Shown here one piece after another: positions 48,535-57,524 of a DNA stretch of 64,000 bases. The DNA comes from Herbaspirillum sp. SJZ106 (GTDB lineage Bacteria > Pseudomonadota > Gammaproteobacteria > Burkholderiales > Burkholderiaceae_D), in the NCBI RefSeq assembly GCF_006715495.1, contig NZ_VFNI01000002.1, positions 248,001 through 312,000 of the forward strand, written 5' to 3'. Position numbers and translations under genes: made by a program. A model generated the notes under the pieces. The model was not told where the DNA came from, did no database searches, and worked only from the letters and a program-made list of their open reading frames with translations. Each line of letters begins with the position of its first letter. Positions within the stretch are counted from its first letter, which is position 1.

Positions 48535-48760
48535 TTGACTTATGCACATTTTTGGCTTGTTTCTAATTAAGAATCAATAATATCGACATGCGAAATTCCT
48601 CGCTGGAAGCGTTTTCTCAAGTCATTGATTTTATTGATGTTATTTTCTGCTTCGCTTTTGGGCAATCTATCGGGAGGCCCAGCCTTGGCGGGCTTGCAGG
48701 TTGTCAAGAGGTACTTTTCAACAAAGTTACCCACAGGATTTGTGCATAACCCTAAAAGCG
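48535..48760 (+). repeat. Copy 1 of a diverged tandem unit (hemE-priA region)
   Basis: It is collinear with copy 2 (48902-49127) at an offset of 365-367 bases. Shared blocks in order: gacttatgcacat, ttgattttattga, tttgggcaat, gtcaagag, and ccacaggatttgtg. The copies differ at many positions between these blocks, so the duplication is old and only the blocks are held in common. Confidence 0.85.
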
Positions 48761-48901
48761 CTTATTAAACCGCCATTTACGCGCGCTTTTCACGTTTTAC
48801 TTTAAATGCGCGTCGTCATTCTTGCTGGGTGGATATGAAAAATTCCCCCGCATTGTCGATGGCGGACCCTTGACAAATGGCTGCGAGGGACTAGTGGCTT
48901 C

Positions 48902-49127
48902 CGGACTTATGCACATGGAAGAGGTTGGAACGGCGGCTGAAAAAATTTTAGAAAATAAATTTTCCGTTCATTAAGTAAAAATACAAGTATTTGATTTTAT
49001 TGAATATTTTTTTTGCTTTTGATTTGGGCAATTTATTGAAAGCCGCCTCCAGTCTGGCGGAAAGCATGTCAAGAGCGACTTGTCCCCAAAGTTATCCACA
49101 GGATTTGTGGATAGCTTAAAAAGTACA
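48902..49127 (+). repeat. Copy 2 of the diverged tandem unit (hemE-priA region)
   Basis: It matches copy 1 block by block and carries the best DnaA box, TTATCCACA at 49092-49100, together with the inverted CTATCCACA at 49106-49114. It has the more AT-rich interior. It ends about 48 bases before the priA start. Confidence 0.85.
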
Positions 49128-49174
49128 GTTGAAACCTATAGTTAGCCCGGTTTTTCAGGAATTACATTAAGTTC

Positions 49175-51313
49175 GTGGAACAGTGCATCCTCCAAGTCGC
49201 GCTCGATACCCCCTTGCATACCGTCTTCGATTATTGTTGGCGCGGGCAGGAGGATGAGACGATCCCCGCCATCGGCCAACTGGTCGTGGTGCCATTCGGG
49301 CGGCGCGAAGCGGTCGGCGTGGTGGTCGGCCATGCGGCCCGGACCGAACTGAGCGCAGACAAGATCAAGGACGTGCTTGCCGTACGCAGCCAGTTGCCGC
49401 CGTTGTCCGCGCATTGGCTGGCGCTGTGCGGCTTTGCTGCCGACTATTACCAGCGACCGCTGGGCGAAGTGATGTTGCCGGGCCTGCCCAAGAACCTGCG
49501 CGCGCTGACCACGGTGGCGCTGGACAAGGCGCTCAAGGCGCTGGGCAAGATCGCCGCGCCGCCCAAGAAGCGCAAGGCAAAGGCCAAGGACGCCGAGAGC
49601 GAACCGGCTGCCGAGCCGGCGCCGCCCGCCGATCCCATGCAGTTCGGCGCCGCGCCGCCGCTCAATGCCGCGCAACAACAGGCCGTCGACGTCATCGCCC
49701 AGGCGGAGGGTTTCGCGCCGCTGCTGCTGTACGGGGTCACCGGCAGCGGCAAGACCGAAGTCTATCTGCAGGCCGCCGCCGCCATCCTGAAACGCGCGGC
49801 CGATGCCACGGCTGCCGCGGAGCCGCCTGCCGCGCCGGCGGAAGCGCCCGCGCAGATCCTGGTGCTGGTGCCGGAAATCAACCTCACCCCCCAACTGGAA
49901 GGCAATATCCGCGCGCGCTTCCCCCATCTGAACGTGGTGGCGCTGCACAGCGGGCTGGCCGAGGGCGAGCGTACCCGCAACTGGCTGGCGGCCCACCTGG
50001 GGCAGGCGCACATCGTGCTGGGCACGCGCCTGGCCATCCTGTCCTCATTGCCGCACCTCAAACTCATCGTCATCGACGAAGAGCACGACCCGTCCTATAA
50101 GCAGCAGGAAGGCCTGCGCTATTCCGCGCGCGACCTGGCGGTATGGCGCGCGCACCAGCTGGGTATCCCGGTGGTGCTGGGTTCGGCCACGCCATCGCTG
50201 GAAACCTGGCAGCACGCCCAGGCCGGCCGCTACCGCCGCCTGGAACTGCGCCAGCGCGCCGCCCAGCAGGCGGTGCTGCCCACCGTCAAGGTGGTCGACA
50301 TGGAGCGCGACAAGCCGCAGGACGGGCTGACCTCCACCCTCATCGGCGCCATCCGCAAGCGGCTGGAAAACGGCGAGCAGTCGCTGCTGTTCCTCAACCG
50401 GCGCGGCTATGCGCCGGTGCTGGCGTGCGACGCCTGCGGCTGGATCAGCAATTGCATGCGCTGCGACGCCTTCATGGTGGTGCACCGGCCCGAGCGCCGC
50501 CTGCGCTGCCACCATTGCAGCCTGGAGCTGCACATCCCAAAGTCCTGCCCGACCTGCGGCAATATCGACCTGCAGCCGCTGGGGCGTGGCACCCAGCGCG
50601 TGGAGGAGGGCTTGCATGCGATCTTCCCGGAAGCGCGGGTGCTGCGCATCGACGCCGATTCAACGCGCCTGAAGGGTTCCGCCCAGGTCGCCTTCGACAG
50701 CGTGCACCGCGGCGAGGTCGACATCCTGATCGGCACCCAGATGGTGGCCAAGGGGCACGACTTCAAAAAGCTGACCCTGGTGGGCGTGATGAACCCCGAC
50801 ACCGCGCTGTTCTCGCACGACTACCGCGCCAGCGAACGTCTGTTCGCGCAACTGATACAGGTGGCCGGCCGTGCCGGCCGCGCCGGGTTGTCGGCCGACG
50901 GCAGTTCGGGCGAGGTACTGATCCAGACCCGTTATCCGCACCATCCGCTGTACCAGGCGGTGATGCGCCACGACTACGACGGCTTCGCCGGCACGCTGCT
51001 GGAAGAGCGCCAGCAAGCCTGTTTCCCGCCCTTCATGTACCAGGCGCTGCTGCGCGCCGAAGCGCGCGAGCTGGCGCAGGCCGTGGGTTTCCTGCAAGAG
51101 GCGGCGGCCATGCTGACCGCGCCCGCCATCACCATCAATGCCCCCATCCCGATGACGATGATGCGCGTGGCCAACGTCGAGCGCGCGCAATTGCTGGTGG
51201 AATGCCCTTCGCGTCCCGCCTTGCAGGCTTTCCTGAGGGAATGGCTGGCCGAACTCAGGCTGGTGAAGACGCGGGTGCGCTGGTCGCTGGAGGTCGATCC
51301 GGTCGACATCTGA
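49175..51313 (+). CDS. priA: Primosomal replication restart helicase PriA
   Basis: A 712-residue SF2 helicase. The N-terminal DNA-binding part begins LQVALDTPLHTVFDYCW; Walker A is LLYGVTGSGKTEVYLQ (about 188-203), the DEEH box is VIDEEHDPSYKQQEGLRYS, and eight cysteines in CDACGW, CMRC, CHHC and CPTC bind two zinc ions. TQMVAKGHDF and VAGRAGR are the helicase motifs. A Lys/Ala/Pro-rich stretch (about 128-155) between the N-terminal and helicase parts is a linker. GTG at 49175 is the start; no strong ribosome site is close to it. It restarts stalled replication forks. Confidence 0.95.
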   Translation: MEQCILQVALDTPLHTVFDYCWRGQEDETIPAIGQLVVVPFGRREAVGVVVGHAARTELSADKIKDVLAVRSQLPPLSAHWLALCGFAADYYQRPLGEVMLPGLPKNLRALTTVALDKALKALGKIAAPPKKRKAKAKDAESEPAAEPAPPADPMQFGAAPPLNAAQQQAVDVIAQAEGFAPLLLYGVTGSGKTEVYLQAAAAILKRAADATAAAEPPAAPAEAPAQILVLVPEINLTPQLEGNIRARFPHLNVVALHSGLAEGERTRNWLAAHLGQAHIVLGTRLAILSSLPHLKLIVIDEEHDPSYKQQEGLRYSARDLAVWRAHQLGIPVVLGSATPSLETWQHAQAGRYRRLELRQRAAQQAVLPTVKVVDMERDKPQDGLTSTLIGAIRKRLENGEQSLLFLNRRGYAPVLACDACGWISNCMRCDAFMVVHRPERRLRCHHCSLELHIPKSCPTCGNIDLQPLGRGTQRVEEGLHAIFPEARVLRIDADSTRLKGSAQVAFDSVHRGEVDILIGTQMVAKGHDFKKLTLVGVMNPDTALFSHDYRASERLFAQLIQVAGRAGRAGLSADGSSGEVLIQTRYPHHPLYQAVMRHDYDGFAGTLLEERQQACFPPFMYQALLRAEARELAQAVGFLQEAAAMLTAPAITINAPIPMTMMRVANVERAQLLVECPSRPALQAFLREWLAELRLVKTRVRWSLEVDPVDI

Positions 51314-51510
51314 GCACCTGTATCTGAGCACCTGTTCCAGGCTGCCGCCGCACATCAGGCCGCACATCAGGCCACACTTACGCCGCACTTCACACCGCTG
51401 CCAGTGCGCTTGCCCGTCGGCGCCATGCATTTCGTCGCAAGGCGCTGTGCCGGCGTTGCAGCGGCCGCTAAGCTTGCTCCCGTCACTCATCCATTGCACA
51501 GGAGCATTCC

Positions 51511-52038
51511 ATGATCGCCGGCATCGTCACGCACACTCCTTTATGGGTCTGGCCCTTGCTGGCCTTCCTGCTGTATCGCGGCTGGCAAGCAAGCCGCGAC
51601 CAGGAAACCCCGCTGGTCAAGGCGCTGGCGATGCCGGTGGTGATGCTCGGCTTGTCGTTGTCGGGCTTGCTGCTCAGTTTCAGCGCCCATCCGGCCAACG
51701 CCCTGCCGGGTGCCGTCGCCATGCTGGCCGCTGGGTTTCTCAGTTTCCATAGTCGCGCTGCCGCCGCCATCGGCGTCGATGCCGCGCGCCGCCGGATCGC
51801 CCAGCGCGGCAGTTGGCAGCCATTGTTGCTGACGCTGGGAATTTTCACCGTCAAATACAGCGCCGCGGTCATGCTGGCCTTGCATCCGCAACTGGCGTCC
51901 ATGGCCTGGTTCACCCTGCCGCAGGCCGCGCTGTATGGCGCCTTCTCCGGCATCTTCGCCGGCCGGTTGTTGCGAATCGTGCATCTTTATCGCCGCGCGC
52001 TGGCCGGTCACGCCCAGGCGGACCCGGCGCTGGGCTGA
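51511..52038 (+). CDS. DUF6622-type multispanning membrane protein
   Basis: A 175-residue protein with about five hydrophobic segments, starting [30 protein letters not shown]. It is recognisable as the small conserved membrane family often annotated DUF6622 (formerly unnamed). Function is unknown. A CAGGAG ribosome site supports the start at 51511. It stands between priA and argS; the 197 bases after priA carry short direct repeats (gagcacctgt twice near 51313-51334) but no gene. Confidence 0.68.
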   Translation: MIAGIVTHTPLWVWPLLAFLLYRGWQASRDQETPLVKALAMPVVMLGLSLSGLLLSFSAHPANALPGAVAMLAAGFLSFHSRAAAAIGVDAARRRIAQRGSWQPLLLTLGIFTVKYSAAVMLALHPQLASMAWFTLPQAALYGAFSGIFAGRLLRIVHLYRRALAGHAQADPALG

Positions 52039-52099
52039 GGGCGGCCGCAAAAAGCTGGAATGGCGGCGCCCCCGGGCGCAAAGCGGGTCGGCAAGCCGG

Positions 52100-52105
52100 T
52101 ATAAT
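52100..52105 (+). promoter_or_regulatory. Possible -10 element of argS
   Basis: TATAAT in the context ccggtataatctcgg at 52100-52105, about 88 bases upstream of argS. No clear -35 sequence lies at 16-18 bases, so this is a partial promoter call. Confidence 0.4.
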
Positions 52106-52192
52106 CTCGGCTGCTCAACTAATTTCAAGCGATTCCTCCCGGCGCGGGTGTTCCGATGCGTCGCGGCCGCTTCCGCTTTACCTGCCATTCCC

Positions 52193-53926
52193 ATGCTCGC
52201 ACAACAGAAACAAAGCATTGCCGACCTGTTTTCATCCGCGTTGAAGCCGCTCGTCGCCGGCACCGACCTGCAACCCAGCATCACGCTGGAGCGCCCGCGC
52301 GATCCGTCGCATGGCGACATCGCCTGCAACATCGCCATGCAACTGGCCAAGCCGCTGAAGAAGAACCCGCGCGAACTGGCGCAAGCCATCGTGGACGCCG
52401 TGCTGGCCGATCCGGCGCGCGACGGCCTGGTGGAGTCGGCGGAAATCGCCGGTCCCGGCTTCATCAACCTGCGCGTGGCGGCTGCCGCCAGGCAGGCGGT
52501 GGTAAAGGCGATCTTCGAACAGGGCGCCGACTTCGGCAAGAGCCGGGCCGGCGAAGGCAGGAAGGTGCTGGTCGAGTTCGTCTCCGCCAACCCCACTGGT
52601 CCGCTGCACGTAGGCCACGGCCGCCAGGGCGCGCTCGGCGATGCGCTGTCGTCGTTGCTGGAAGCGCAGGGCTACGACGTGCTGCGCGAGTTCTACTACA
52701 ACGACGCCGGCGTGCAGATCGCCACGCTGGCCACTTCCGTGCAGGCGCGCGCGCGCGGCGTCAAGCCGGGCGACGCCGGCTGGCCGGAGTCGGCCTACAA
52801 CGGCGACTACATCGCCGACATCGCGCGCGACTTCCTCGACCAGAAGACCGTCTCTGCCAGCGATGGCGAACCGGTCACCGCCAGCGGCGATGTCGAGGAC
52901 ATCGAATCGATCCGCCGTTTCGCCGTGGCCTACCTGCGCCATGAGCAGGATCTCGACCTGCAGGCCTTCGGCGTGAAGTTCGACAATTACTATCTCGAGT
53001 CCTCGCTGTACGCCGACGGCAAGGTGGCCGCCGCGGTCGAGGCGCTGGTCAAGGCCGGCAAGACCTACGAGCAGGACGGCGCGCTGTGGCTGCGCACCAC
53101 CGACTATGGCGACGACAAGGATCGCGTCATGAAGAAGACCGACGGCACCTACACCTACTTCGTGCCCGACGTCGCCTATCACATCAACAAATGGCAGCGC
53201 GGCTACGGCAAGGTCATCAACGTCCAGGGCAGCGACCACCACGGCACCATCGCGCGCGTGCGCGCCGGCCTGCAGGCCGCCGGCGTGGGCATCCCGCAGG
53301 GCTACCCCGACTACGTGCTGCACAAGATGGTCACCGTCATGCGCAACGGCGAAGAGGTCAAGATCTCCAAGCGCGCCGGTTCCTACGTCACGCTGCGCGA
53401 CCTGATCGAATGGTCGGCCGGGGAGGCCATCGAAGGCGAAGCCCGCGACCTGACCCGCGGCCGCGATGCGGTGCGCTTCTTCCTGATCTCGCGCAAGGCC
53501 GACACCGAGTTCGTGTTCGACGTCGACCTGGCGCTGGCGCAGTCCGACGAAAACCCGGTCTATTACGTGCAGTACGCCCACGCGCGCATCTGCACGGTGC
53601 TGGGCAAGTGGGGCGGCGACGAGGAGGAACTCAAGGCCGTGGCCGACTTGTCGCCGCTGACCGCGCCGCGGGAAGCTGCGCTGCTGGCCAAGCTGGCCGA
53701 GTATCCGGAAATGCTGGCGCATGCGCTGGCCGAGCTCGGGCCGCACCAGGTGGCTTTCTATTTGCGCGATCTGGCAGGCGAACTGCATAGCTACTACAAT
53801 GCGGAACGCGTCCTGGTCGACGATGTCCCAACCAGGCTCGCACGCCTGGCGCTGATGGCCGCCACCCGCCAGGTGCTGCGCAATGGCCTGGCGCTCTTGG
53901 GCGTATCGGCGCCGGCCAGAATGTAA
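52193..53926 (+). CDS. argS: Arginyl-tRNA synthetase
   Basis: A 577-residue class I synthetase. [22 protein letters not shown] contains the HIGH-like HVGH motif (given in short as GPLHVGHGR), and an N-terminal ArgRS domain (about 1-95) precedes it; [18 protein letters not shown] gives the KMSK-like part, and the DALR anticodon domain ends the protein. It charges tRNA-Arg. The frame is open from 51935, but [17 protein letters not shown] at 52193 is where ArgRS homology begins. Confidence 0.95.
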   Translation: MLAQQKQSIADLFSSALKPLVAGTDLQPSITLERPRDPSHGDIACNIAMQLAKPLKKNPRELAQAIVDAVLADPARDGLVESAEIAGPGFINLRVAAAARQAVVKAIFEQGADFGKSRAGEGRKVLVEFVSANPTGPLHVGHGRQGALGDALSSLLEAQGYDVLREFYYNDAGVQIATLATSVQARARGVKPGDAGWPESAYNGDYIADIARDFLDQKTVSASDGEPVTASGDVEDIESIRRFAVAYLRHEQDLDLQAFGVKFDNYYLESSLYADGKVAAAVEALVKAGKTYEQDGALWLRTTDYGDDKDRVMKKTDGTYTYFVPDVAYHINKWQRGYGKVINVQGSDHHGTIARVRAGLQAAGVGIPQGYPDYVLHKMVTVMRNGEEVKISKRAGSYVTLRDLIEWSAGEAIEGEARDLTRGRDAVRFFLISRKADTEFVFDVDLALAQSDENPVYYVQYAHARICTVLGKWGGDEEELKAVADLSPLTAPREAALLAKLAEYPEMLAHALAELGPHQVAFYLRDLAGELHSYYNAERVLVDDVPTRLARLALMAATRQVLRNGLALLGVSAPARM

Positions 53927-53944
53927 ATTGCTAACCAAGCCGCT

Positions 53945-54115
53945 AGGGCCTGTTAACAATTAATTTGCGAGATGCAACCCTCCGGGAGCAGCCAGCAAGC
54001 GTCGCCTGCCGTTGTTGTGGCTCCTTGCCGTAGCACCACTACGACGCGTCGCCACGCCTAGGCAGACAACGCTTGCTGGACACTCGCACTCGTAAATTAA
54101 TGTTAACAGGCCCTA
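53945..54115. mobile_element. MITE-like 171-bp palindromic element flanked by TA
   Basis: Terminal inverted repeats of about 26 bp: agggcctgttaaca-attaatt at the left, and at the right the reverse complement of gttaacaggccct with the same taattt core. The ends sit in a TA context (cTAgggcc ... ggcccTAag), which fits a TA target duplication as in Tc1/mariner and IS630-type elements. Inner arms ccagcaagcg (near 53992) and cgcttgctgg pair too, and a small stem cgtag-ctacg lies near the centre (54029-54043). No transposase is encoded. It sits 18 bases after argS and 22 bases before the SPOR gene. The family cannot be named without a search. Confidence 0.72.
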
Positions 54116-54137
54116 AGCTAATCAAGACAAGAGAAAC

Positions 54138-54752
54138 GTGAAACAGTTGAACGCGAAACATCACAAACAGGCCGGCGGCACGCTGTTGGGCCTGATCCTG
54201 GGGTTGATCGTCGGGCTGGGCATCGCCGTCGGCGTGGCGCTGATGATCACCAAGTCGCCGATTCCCTTCGTCAACAAGGTGGTCCGTCCCGAGCGCGCCG
54301 ATCCGACCCCGGCCCAGGCGGCCGACCCCAATCGTCCGTTGTACGGCAACCGCGACAGCAACCCGCCGCAATCGCAGACGCCGGTTCCGCCCAACACGGC
54401 CGCGGCGCAGCCAGTTGTCCCGGCGCCGGTCGCGCCAGCCAAGCCGGCTGAAACGAAGACCGCCGACGCCAAGCCTGCCTCCCAGGCGCCAGCCAAGGGC
54501 GATGCCGCCGACGACAAGTGGACTTACTTCCTGCAGACCGGCGCCTTCCGCGACCAGGCTGATGCGGAAAGCGCCCGCGCCAAGCTGGCCCTGCTCGGTT
54601 TCGAAGCCAAGGTCACCGAGCGTACCGCCGACAGCGGCGTACTGTACCGCGTGCGCATCGGCCCCTTCGAACAGGCCGAAACGATGAACCGGACGCGCAG
54701 CAAATTGTCCGATAACGGGGTCGATGCGGCGATCGTCCGCATTCCCAGGTAA
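54138..54752 (+). CDS. SPOR-domain membrane protein (FtsN-like)
   Basis: A 204-residue bitopic protein with a GTG start. A short cytosolic tail is followed by a membrane helix (about 13-38, GGTLLGLILGLIVGLGIAVGVALMI in part), a Pro/Ala/Lys-rich linker (about 55-125) and a C-terminal SPOR domain (about 126-204: WTYFLQTGAFRDQADAESAR, YRVRIGPFE). SPOR domains bind denuded peptidoglycan at the septum. FtsN-like division function is plausible. Its final codons were copied with the dsbA duplication 979 bases downstream (55701-55733). Confidence 0.85.
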   Translation: MKQLNAKHHKQAGGTLLGLILGLIVGLGIAVGVALMITKSPIPFVNKVVRPERADPTPAQAADPNRPLYGNRDSNPPQSQTPVPPNTAAAQPVVPAPVAPAKPAETKTADAKPASQAPAKGDAADDKWTYFLQTGAFRDQADAESARAKLALLGFEAKVTERTADSGVLYRVRIGPFEQAETMNRTRSKLSDNGVDAAIVRIPR

Positions 54753-54877
54753 TTTAGTACAGGTTCTCAGACAAGAATCCGATTCGTCCCGGCAACAGGG
54801 GATAGCTGGCGGGGGAGCCGGATTCGGGGGCCGTGTCATCGGCCCTTTCCGAATATCCATCAGAGAAGGGTAATTTC

Positions 54878-55579
54878 ATGCGTTTTTATCAACAGCTGCT
54901 GGCGGCAGTCAGCTTTGGCGTGCTGGCCCTGTCGGCCAGCGTGAATGCCGGCGCTTCGCCGGCCAATCCGCAAGCGGGCGCCGATTATCGCGTGCTGGAC
55001 CAGGCCCAGCCCACCGACTCGGGCAACAAGGTGGAAGTCACCGAGTTCTTCTGGTTCGACTGCCCGCATTGCGCGGCCTGGGATCCGTCGCTGACGGCCT
55101 GGGTCAAGAAGCAGGGCGACAAGATCAACTTCAAGAAGGTGCCGGTGGCTTTCCGCGACAGCTTCGTGCCGCAGCAAAAGCTGTACTACGCGCTGGAAGC
55201 GATGGGTAAGGCGGAAGAACTGACGCCGAAGATTTTCCATGCGATCCATGTTGAAGGGCAGCGCATCAATACCGACAAGACCATCCTGGCCTATATCGAG
55301 AAGGTGGGCCTGGACAAGCAGAAATTCCTCGACCTGTACAACTCCTTCGGTGTGCAGACCAAGGCGCGCCGGGCGGCCCAGCTGCAGGAAGCCTACAAGG
55401 TCGATGGTGTGCCGATGATCGCCATCGAGGGCCGTTACGTCACTTCGCCGGCGCTGGTCGGCGTGGCGCTGGCCAACCAGCCGGAGTCGATGCAGCAGGC
55501 CGCAGCGCTGCAGGTGATGGACCATCTGGTTGCCAAGGCCGCGGCCGAAAAGGCGGCAGGCGCAGCAAAGAAGAAGTAA
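54878..55579 (+). CDS. dsbA: Thiol:disulfide interchange protein DsbA, copy 1 (CPHC)
   Basis: A 233-residue periplasmic oxidoreductase. The signal peptide ends near residue 25 (SVNAGASP). The thioredoxin-fold active site is FFWFDCPHCAAWDP with C62-P-H-C65, the canonical DsbA dipeptide, and the cis-proline loop is DGVPMIAIEG. It introduces disulfide bonds into exported proteins. A GAAGG site precedes the ATG. The C-terminal tail is Lys/Ala-rich (AAAEKAAGAAKKK). It is one of two tandem copies; partner DsbB is not in the window. Confidence 0.93.
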   Translation: MRFYQQLLAAVSFGVLALSASVNAGASPANPQAGADYRVLDQAQPTDSGNKVEVTEFFWFDCPHCAAWDPSLTAWVKKQGDKINFKKVPVAFRDSFVPQQKLYYALEAMGKAEELTPKIFHAIHVEGQRINTDKTILAYIEKVGLDKQKFLDLYNSFGVQTKARRAAQLQEAYKVDGVPMIAIEGRYVTSPALVGVALANQPESMQQAAALQVMDHLVAKAAAEKAAGAAKKK

Positions 55580-55597
55580 GCGCCTTGATTCGCCAGA

Positions 55598-55630
55598 ACG
55601 GCACGCGTCCGCAAGGTCGCGGGCCGTTTT
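55598..55630 (+). terminator. Weak terminator after dsbA copy 1
   Basis: acggcacgcg (55598-55607) pairs with cgcgggccgt (55618-55627), nine of ten bases, followed by tttt. A degenerate version exists after copy 2 in the same position. Confidence 0.55.
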
Positions 55631-55681
55631 CATTTTGGCGCTGTCCGGTGCCGGCGCCCAGGCGCAACGCCGATAGCAATG

Positions 55682-55733
55682 GCGATGTCGATGTCGATGT
55701 CGATGCAGCGATCGTACGCGTTTCCGTGTAATT
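55682..55733 (+). pseudogene. Duplicated 3' tail of the SPOR gene, with a GATGTC microrepeat
   Basis: cgatgcagcgatcgtacgcg at 55701 onwards matches cgatgcggcgatcgtccgc at 54722, the end of the SPOR gene up to and including its stop codon. The 5' part of the copy is missing: instead three GATGTC units and a partial one (55684-55705) precede it. It has no start codon and is a remnant left by the tandem duplication of dsbA. Confidence 0.75.
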
Positions 55734-55852
55734 CATCCGATCAGAATCCGATGTGCGCCGGCGGCAGGGGATAATCGTCGCGGGAGTGTTGGGCAGGGGC
55801 CGGGGCCAGGGTTGGCGGCGCTGTCGGATATTTATCAGAGAAGGGTAATGTC

Positions 55853-56554
55853 ATGCGCTTTTATCAACATCTGCTGGCGGCAGTCAGCTTTGGCGTGCTG
55901 GCCCTGTCGGCCAGCGTGAATGCCGGCGCTGCGCCGGCCAATCCGCAAGCGGGCGCCGATTATCGCGTGCTGGACCAGGCCCAGCCCACCGACTCGGGCG
56001 GCAAGGTGGAGGTTGTCGAGTTCTTCTTTTTCGACTGTGCGCATTGCGCCTCCTGGGATCCGTCGCTGATGGACTGGGTCAGGAAACAGGGCGACAAGAT
56101 CAGCTTCAAGAAGGTGCCGGTGGCTTTCCGCGACAGGTTCACGCCGCAGCAGAAGCTGTACTACGCGCTGGAAGCGATGGGCAAGTCCGACGAGCTGGTG
56201 CCCAAGATTTTCCATGCGATCCACGTTCAGAAGCAGCGCATCAACACCGACAAGACCATCCTGGCCTATATCGAGCAGGCCGGCCTGGACAAGCAGAAAT
56301 TCCTCGACCTGTACAACTCCTTCGGCGTGCAGACCAAGGCGCGCCGCGCGGTTCAGCTGCAGGAAGCCTACAAGGTCGACGGCGTGCCGATGATCGCCAT
56401 CGACGGCCGTTATGTCACCTCCCTGGCGCTGGTCAGTGCGGCGCAGGCCAACCAGTCCGGACCGATGCTGCAAGCCGCAACATTGCAGGTGATGGATCAC
56501 CTGGTCGCCAAGGCCGCGGCCGAGAAGGCGGCCGGCGCAGCAAAGAAGAAGTAA
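55853..56554 (+). CDS. DsbA-like thiol:disulfide interchange protein, copy 2 (CAHC)
   Basis: A 233-residue paralogue of copy 1 with the same signal peptide, spacing and C-terminal tail. The active site is FFFFDCAHCASWDP, with C62-A-H-C65: alanine replaces the proline of CPHC. The cis-proline loop DGVPMIAIDG is kept. The dipeptide change should alter the redox potential and perhaps substrate choice. The upstream sequence with the GAAGG site is also duplicated, so both copies can be expressed. It is probably a recent, maintained duplication. Confidence 0.88.
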   Translation: MRFYQHLLAAVSFGVLALSASVNAGAAPANPQAGADYRVLDQAQPTDSGGKVEVVEFFFFDCAHCASWDPSLMDWVRKQGDKISFKKVPVAFRDRFTPQQKLYYALEAMGKSDELVPKIFHAIHVQKQRINTDKTILAYIEQAGLDKQKFLDLYNSFGVQTKARRAVQLQEAYKVDGVPMIAIDGRYVTSLALVSAAQANQSGPMLQAATLQVMDHLVAKAAAEKAAGAAKKK

Positions 56555-56662
56555 GCGCCTCGATCCGCCAGAGCGGCGCGCGTTTGCAAAGCCGCGAGCC
56601 GTTTTGATTCCAGGTTGTCCATCTTCACCCAGGCGCATGCATCAGAACAGACAGGAGCCGAT

Positions 56663-57469
56663 ATGGCGGATTCTCCCGGAACGACGAAACCTCAGCGCGT
56701 TTTCCTGACCGGCGCCTCCAGCGGCATCGGCATGGCGCTGGCGCGGGCCTATGCGCAGCAGGGCGCGACGCTGGGTCTGGTGGCGCGGCGCGCAGCCGAG
56801 CTGGACGCCTTGCGCGCCAGCCTGCCCGATCCGCAACGCCACCGCGTCTATGCGCTTGACGTCACCGACCATGCGGCGCTGCAGGCGGCGGCCGATGCCT
56901 TCATGGCCGAGTTCGGCGGCGCCGATGTGGTGATCGCCAATGCCGGCATCTCGCAAGGCACGTTGACCGAGTACCGCGAAGACCTGGCCGCCTTCGAGCG
57001 CATCCTGGCGGTCAACGTCACTGCCACGTTTGCCACTTTCACGCCTTTCGTCGCGCGCATGAAGGCGCTGCCCGAGGCCGAGCGCCGCCGCTGCCGGCTG
57101 GTCGGCATCGGCAGCGTGGCCGGCATCCGCGGCCTGCCGGGCGCCGGGGCCTATAGCGCCTCCAAGGCCGCGGTGATCAGCTACTGCGAGTCGCTGCGGG
57201 TGGAGTTGCGCAGCAGCGGCATCAGGGTGGTCACTATCGCCCCGGGCTATATCGATACGCCGATGACCCAGGTCAACCACTACCGCATGCCGTTCCTGAT
57301 GCCGGTGGAGACATTCGCGGCGCGCGCATTGCAATCGATTGCCGACGGCGCCAGTTACCGCGTCATCCCGTGGCAGATGGGCGTGGTCTCCAAGTTGCTC
57401 AGGATGTTGCCCAACTGGTTGTACGATATGGCGTTCGCACGCGCCCCCCACAAGAAACGCAATCTGTAA
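56663..57469 (+). CDS. Short-chain dehydrogenase/reductase (SDR)
   Basis: A 268-residue classical [22 protein letters not shown] is the NAD(P) fold, [10 protein letters not shown] follows, then [23 protein letters not shown] with S and Y-x3-K. YIDTPMT and the C-terminal segment [20 protein letters not shown] suggest a membrane-associated tail. It resembles uncharacterised SDRs near glycan or lipid genes, but the substrate is unknown. The start at 56663 (MADSPGTTK) has AGGAG six to seven bases upstream; an upstream ATG-like start at 56615 is weaker. Confidence 0.82.
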   Translation: MADSPGTTKPQRVFLTGASSGIGMALARAYAQQGATLGLVARRAAELDALRASLPDPQRHRVYALDVTDHAALQAAADAFMAEFGGADVVIANAGISQGTLTEYREDLAAFERILAVNVTATFATFTPFVARMKALPEAERRRCRLVGIGSVAGIRGLPGAGAYSASKAAVISYCESLRVELRSSGIRVVTIAPGYIDTPMTQVNHYRMPFLMPVETFAARALQSIADGASYRVIPWQMGVVSKLLRMLPNWLYDMAFARAPHKKRNL

Positions 57470-57524
57470 TAACGCAATCTGTATTTTTTGCCGCCGCGCA
57501 GTGCCGGCGGCATTTGGAGCCACC

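Larger units (their letters stand above)
48535..49140. other. Candidate replication origin or DnaA-binding locus (six DnaA-box matches, AT-rich)
   Basis: DnaA boxes (TTATNCACA): 48540-48548 plus, exact; 48727-48735 plus, one mismatch; 48741-48749 minus, exact; 48907-48915 plus, exact; 49092-49100 plus, exact TTATCCACA; 49106-49114 minus, one mismatch. In each copy the last two face each other five bases apart. AT-rich segments lie between, with the strongest at 48935-49020 in front of the second box pair; they could serve as an unwinding element. There is no gene in 48436-49174. Neighbours hemE and priA fit: hemE borders oriC in Caulobacter and Rickettsia, and priA is a replication restart helicase. 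dnaA itself is not in the window. Confidence 0.6.

Noticed and set aside
55682-55705. CRISPR-like or functional repeat array (GATGTC units)
   Set aside because: Only three and a partial 6-base units without spacers; it looks like replication slippage at a duplication join.
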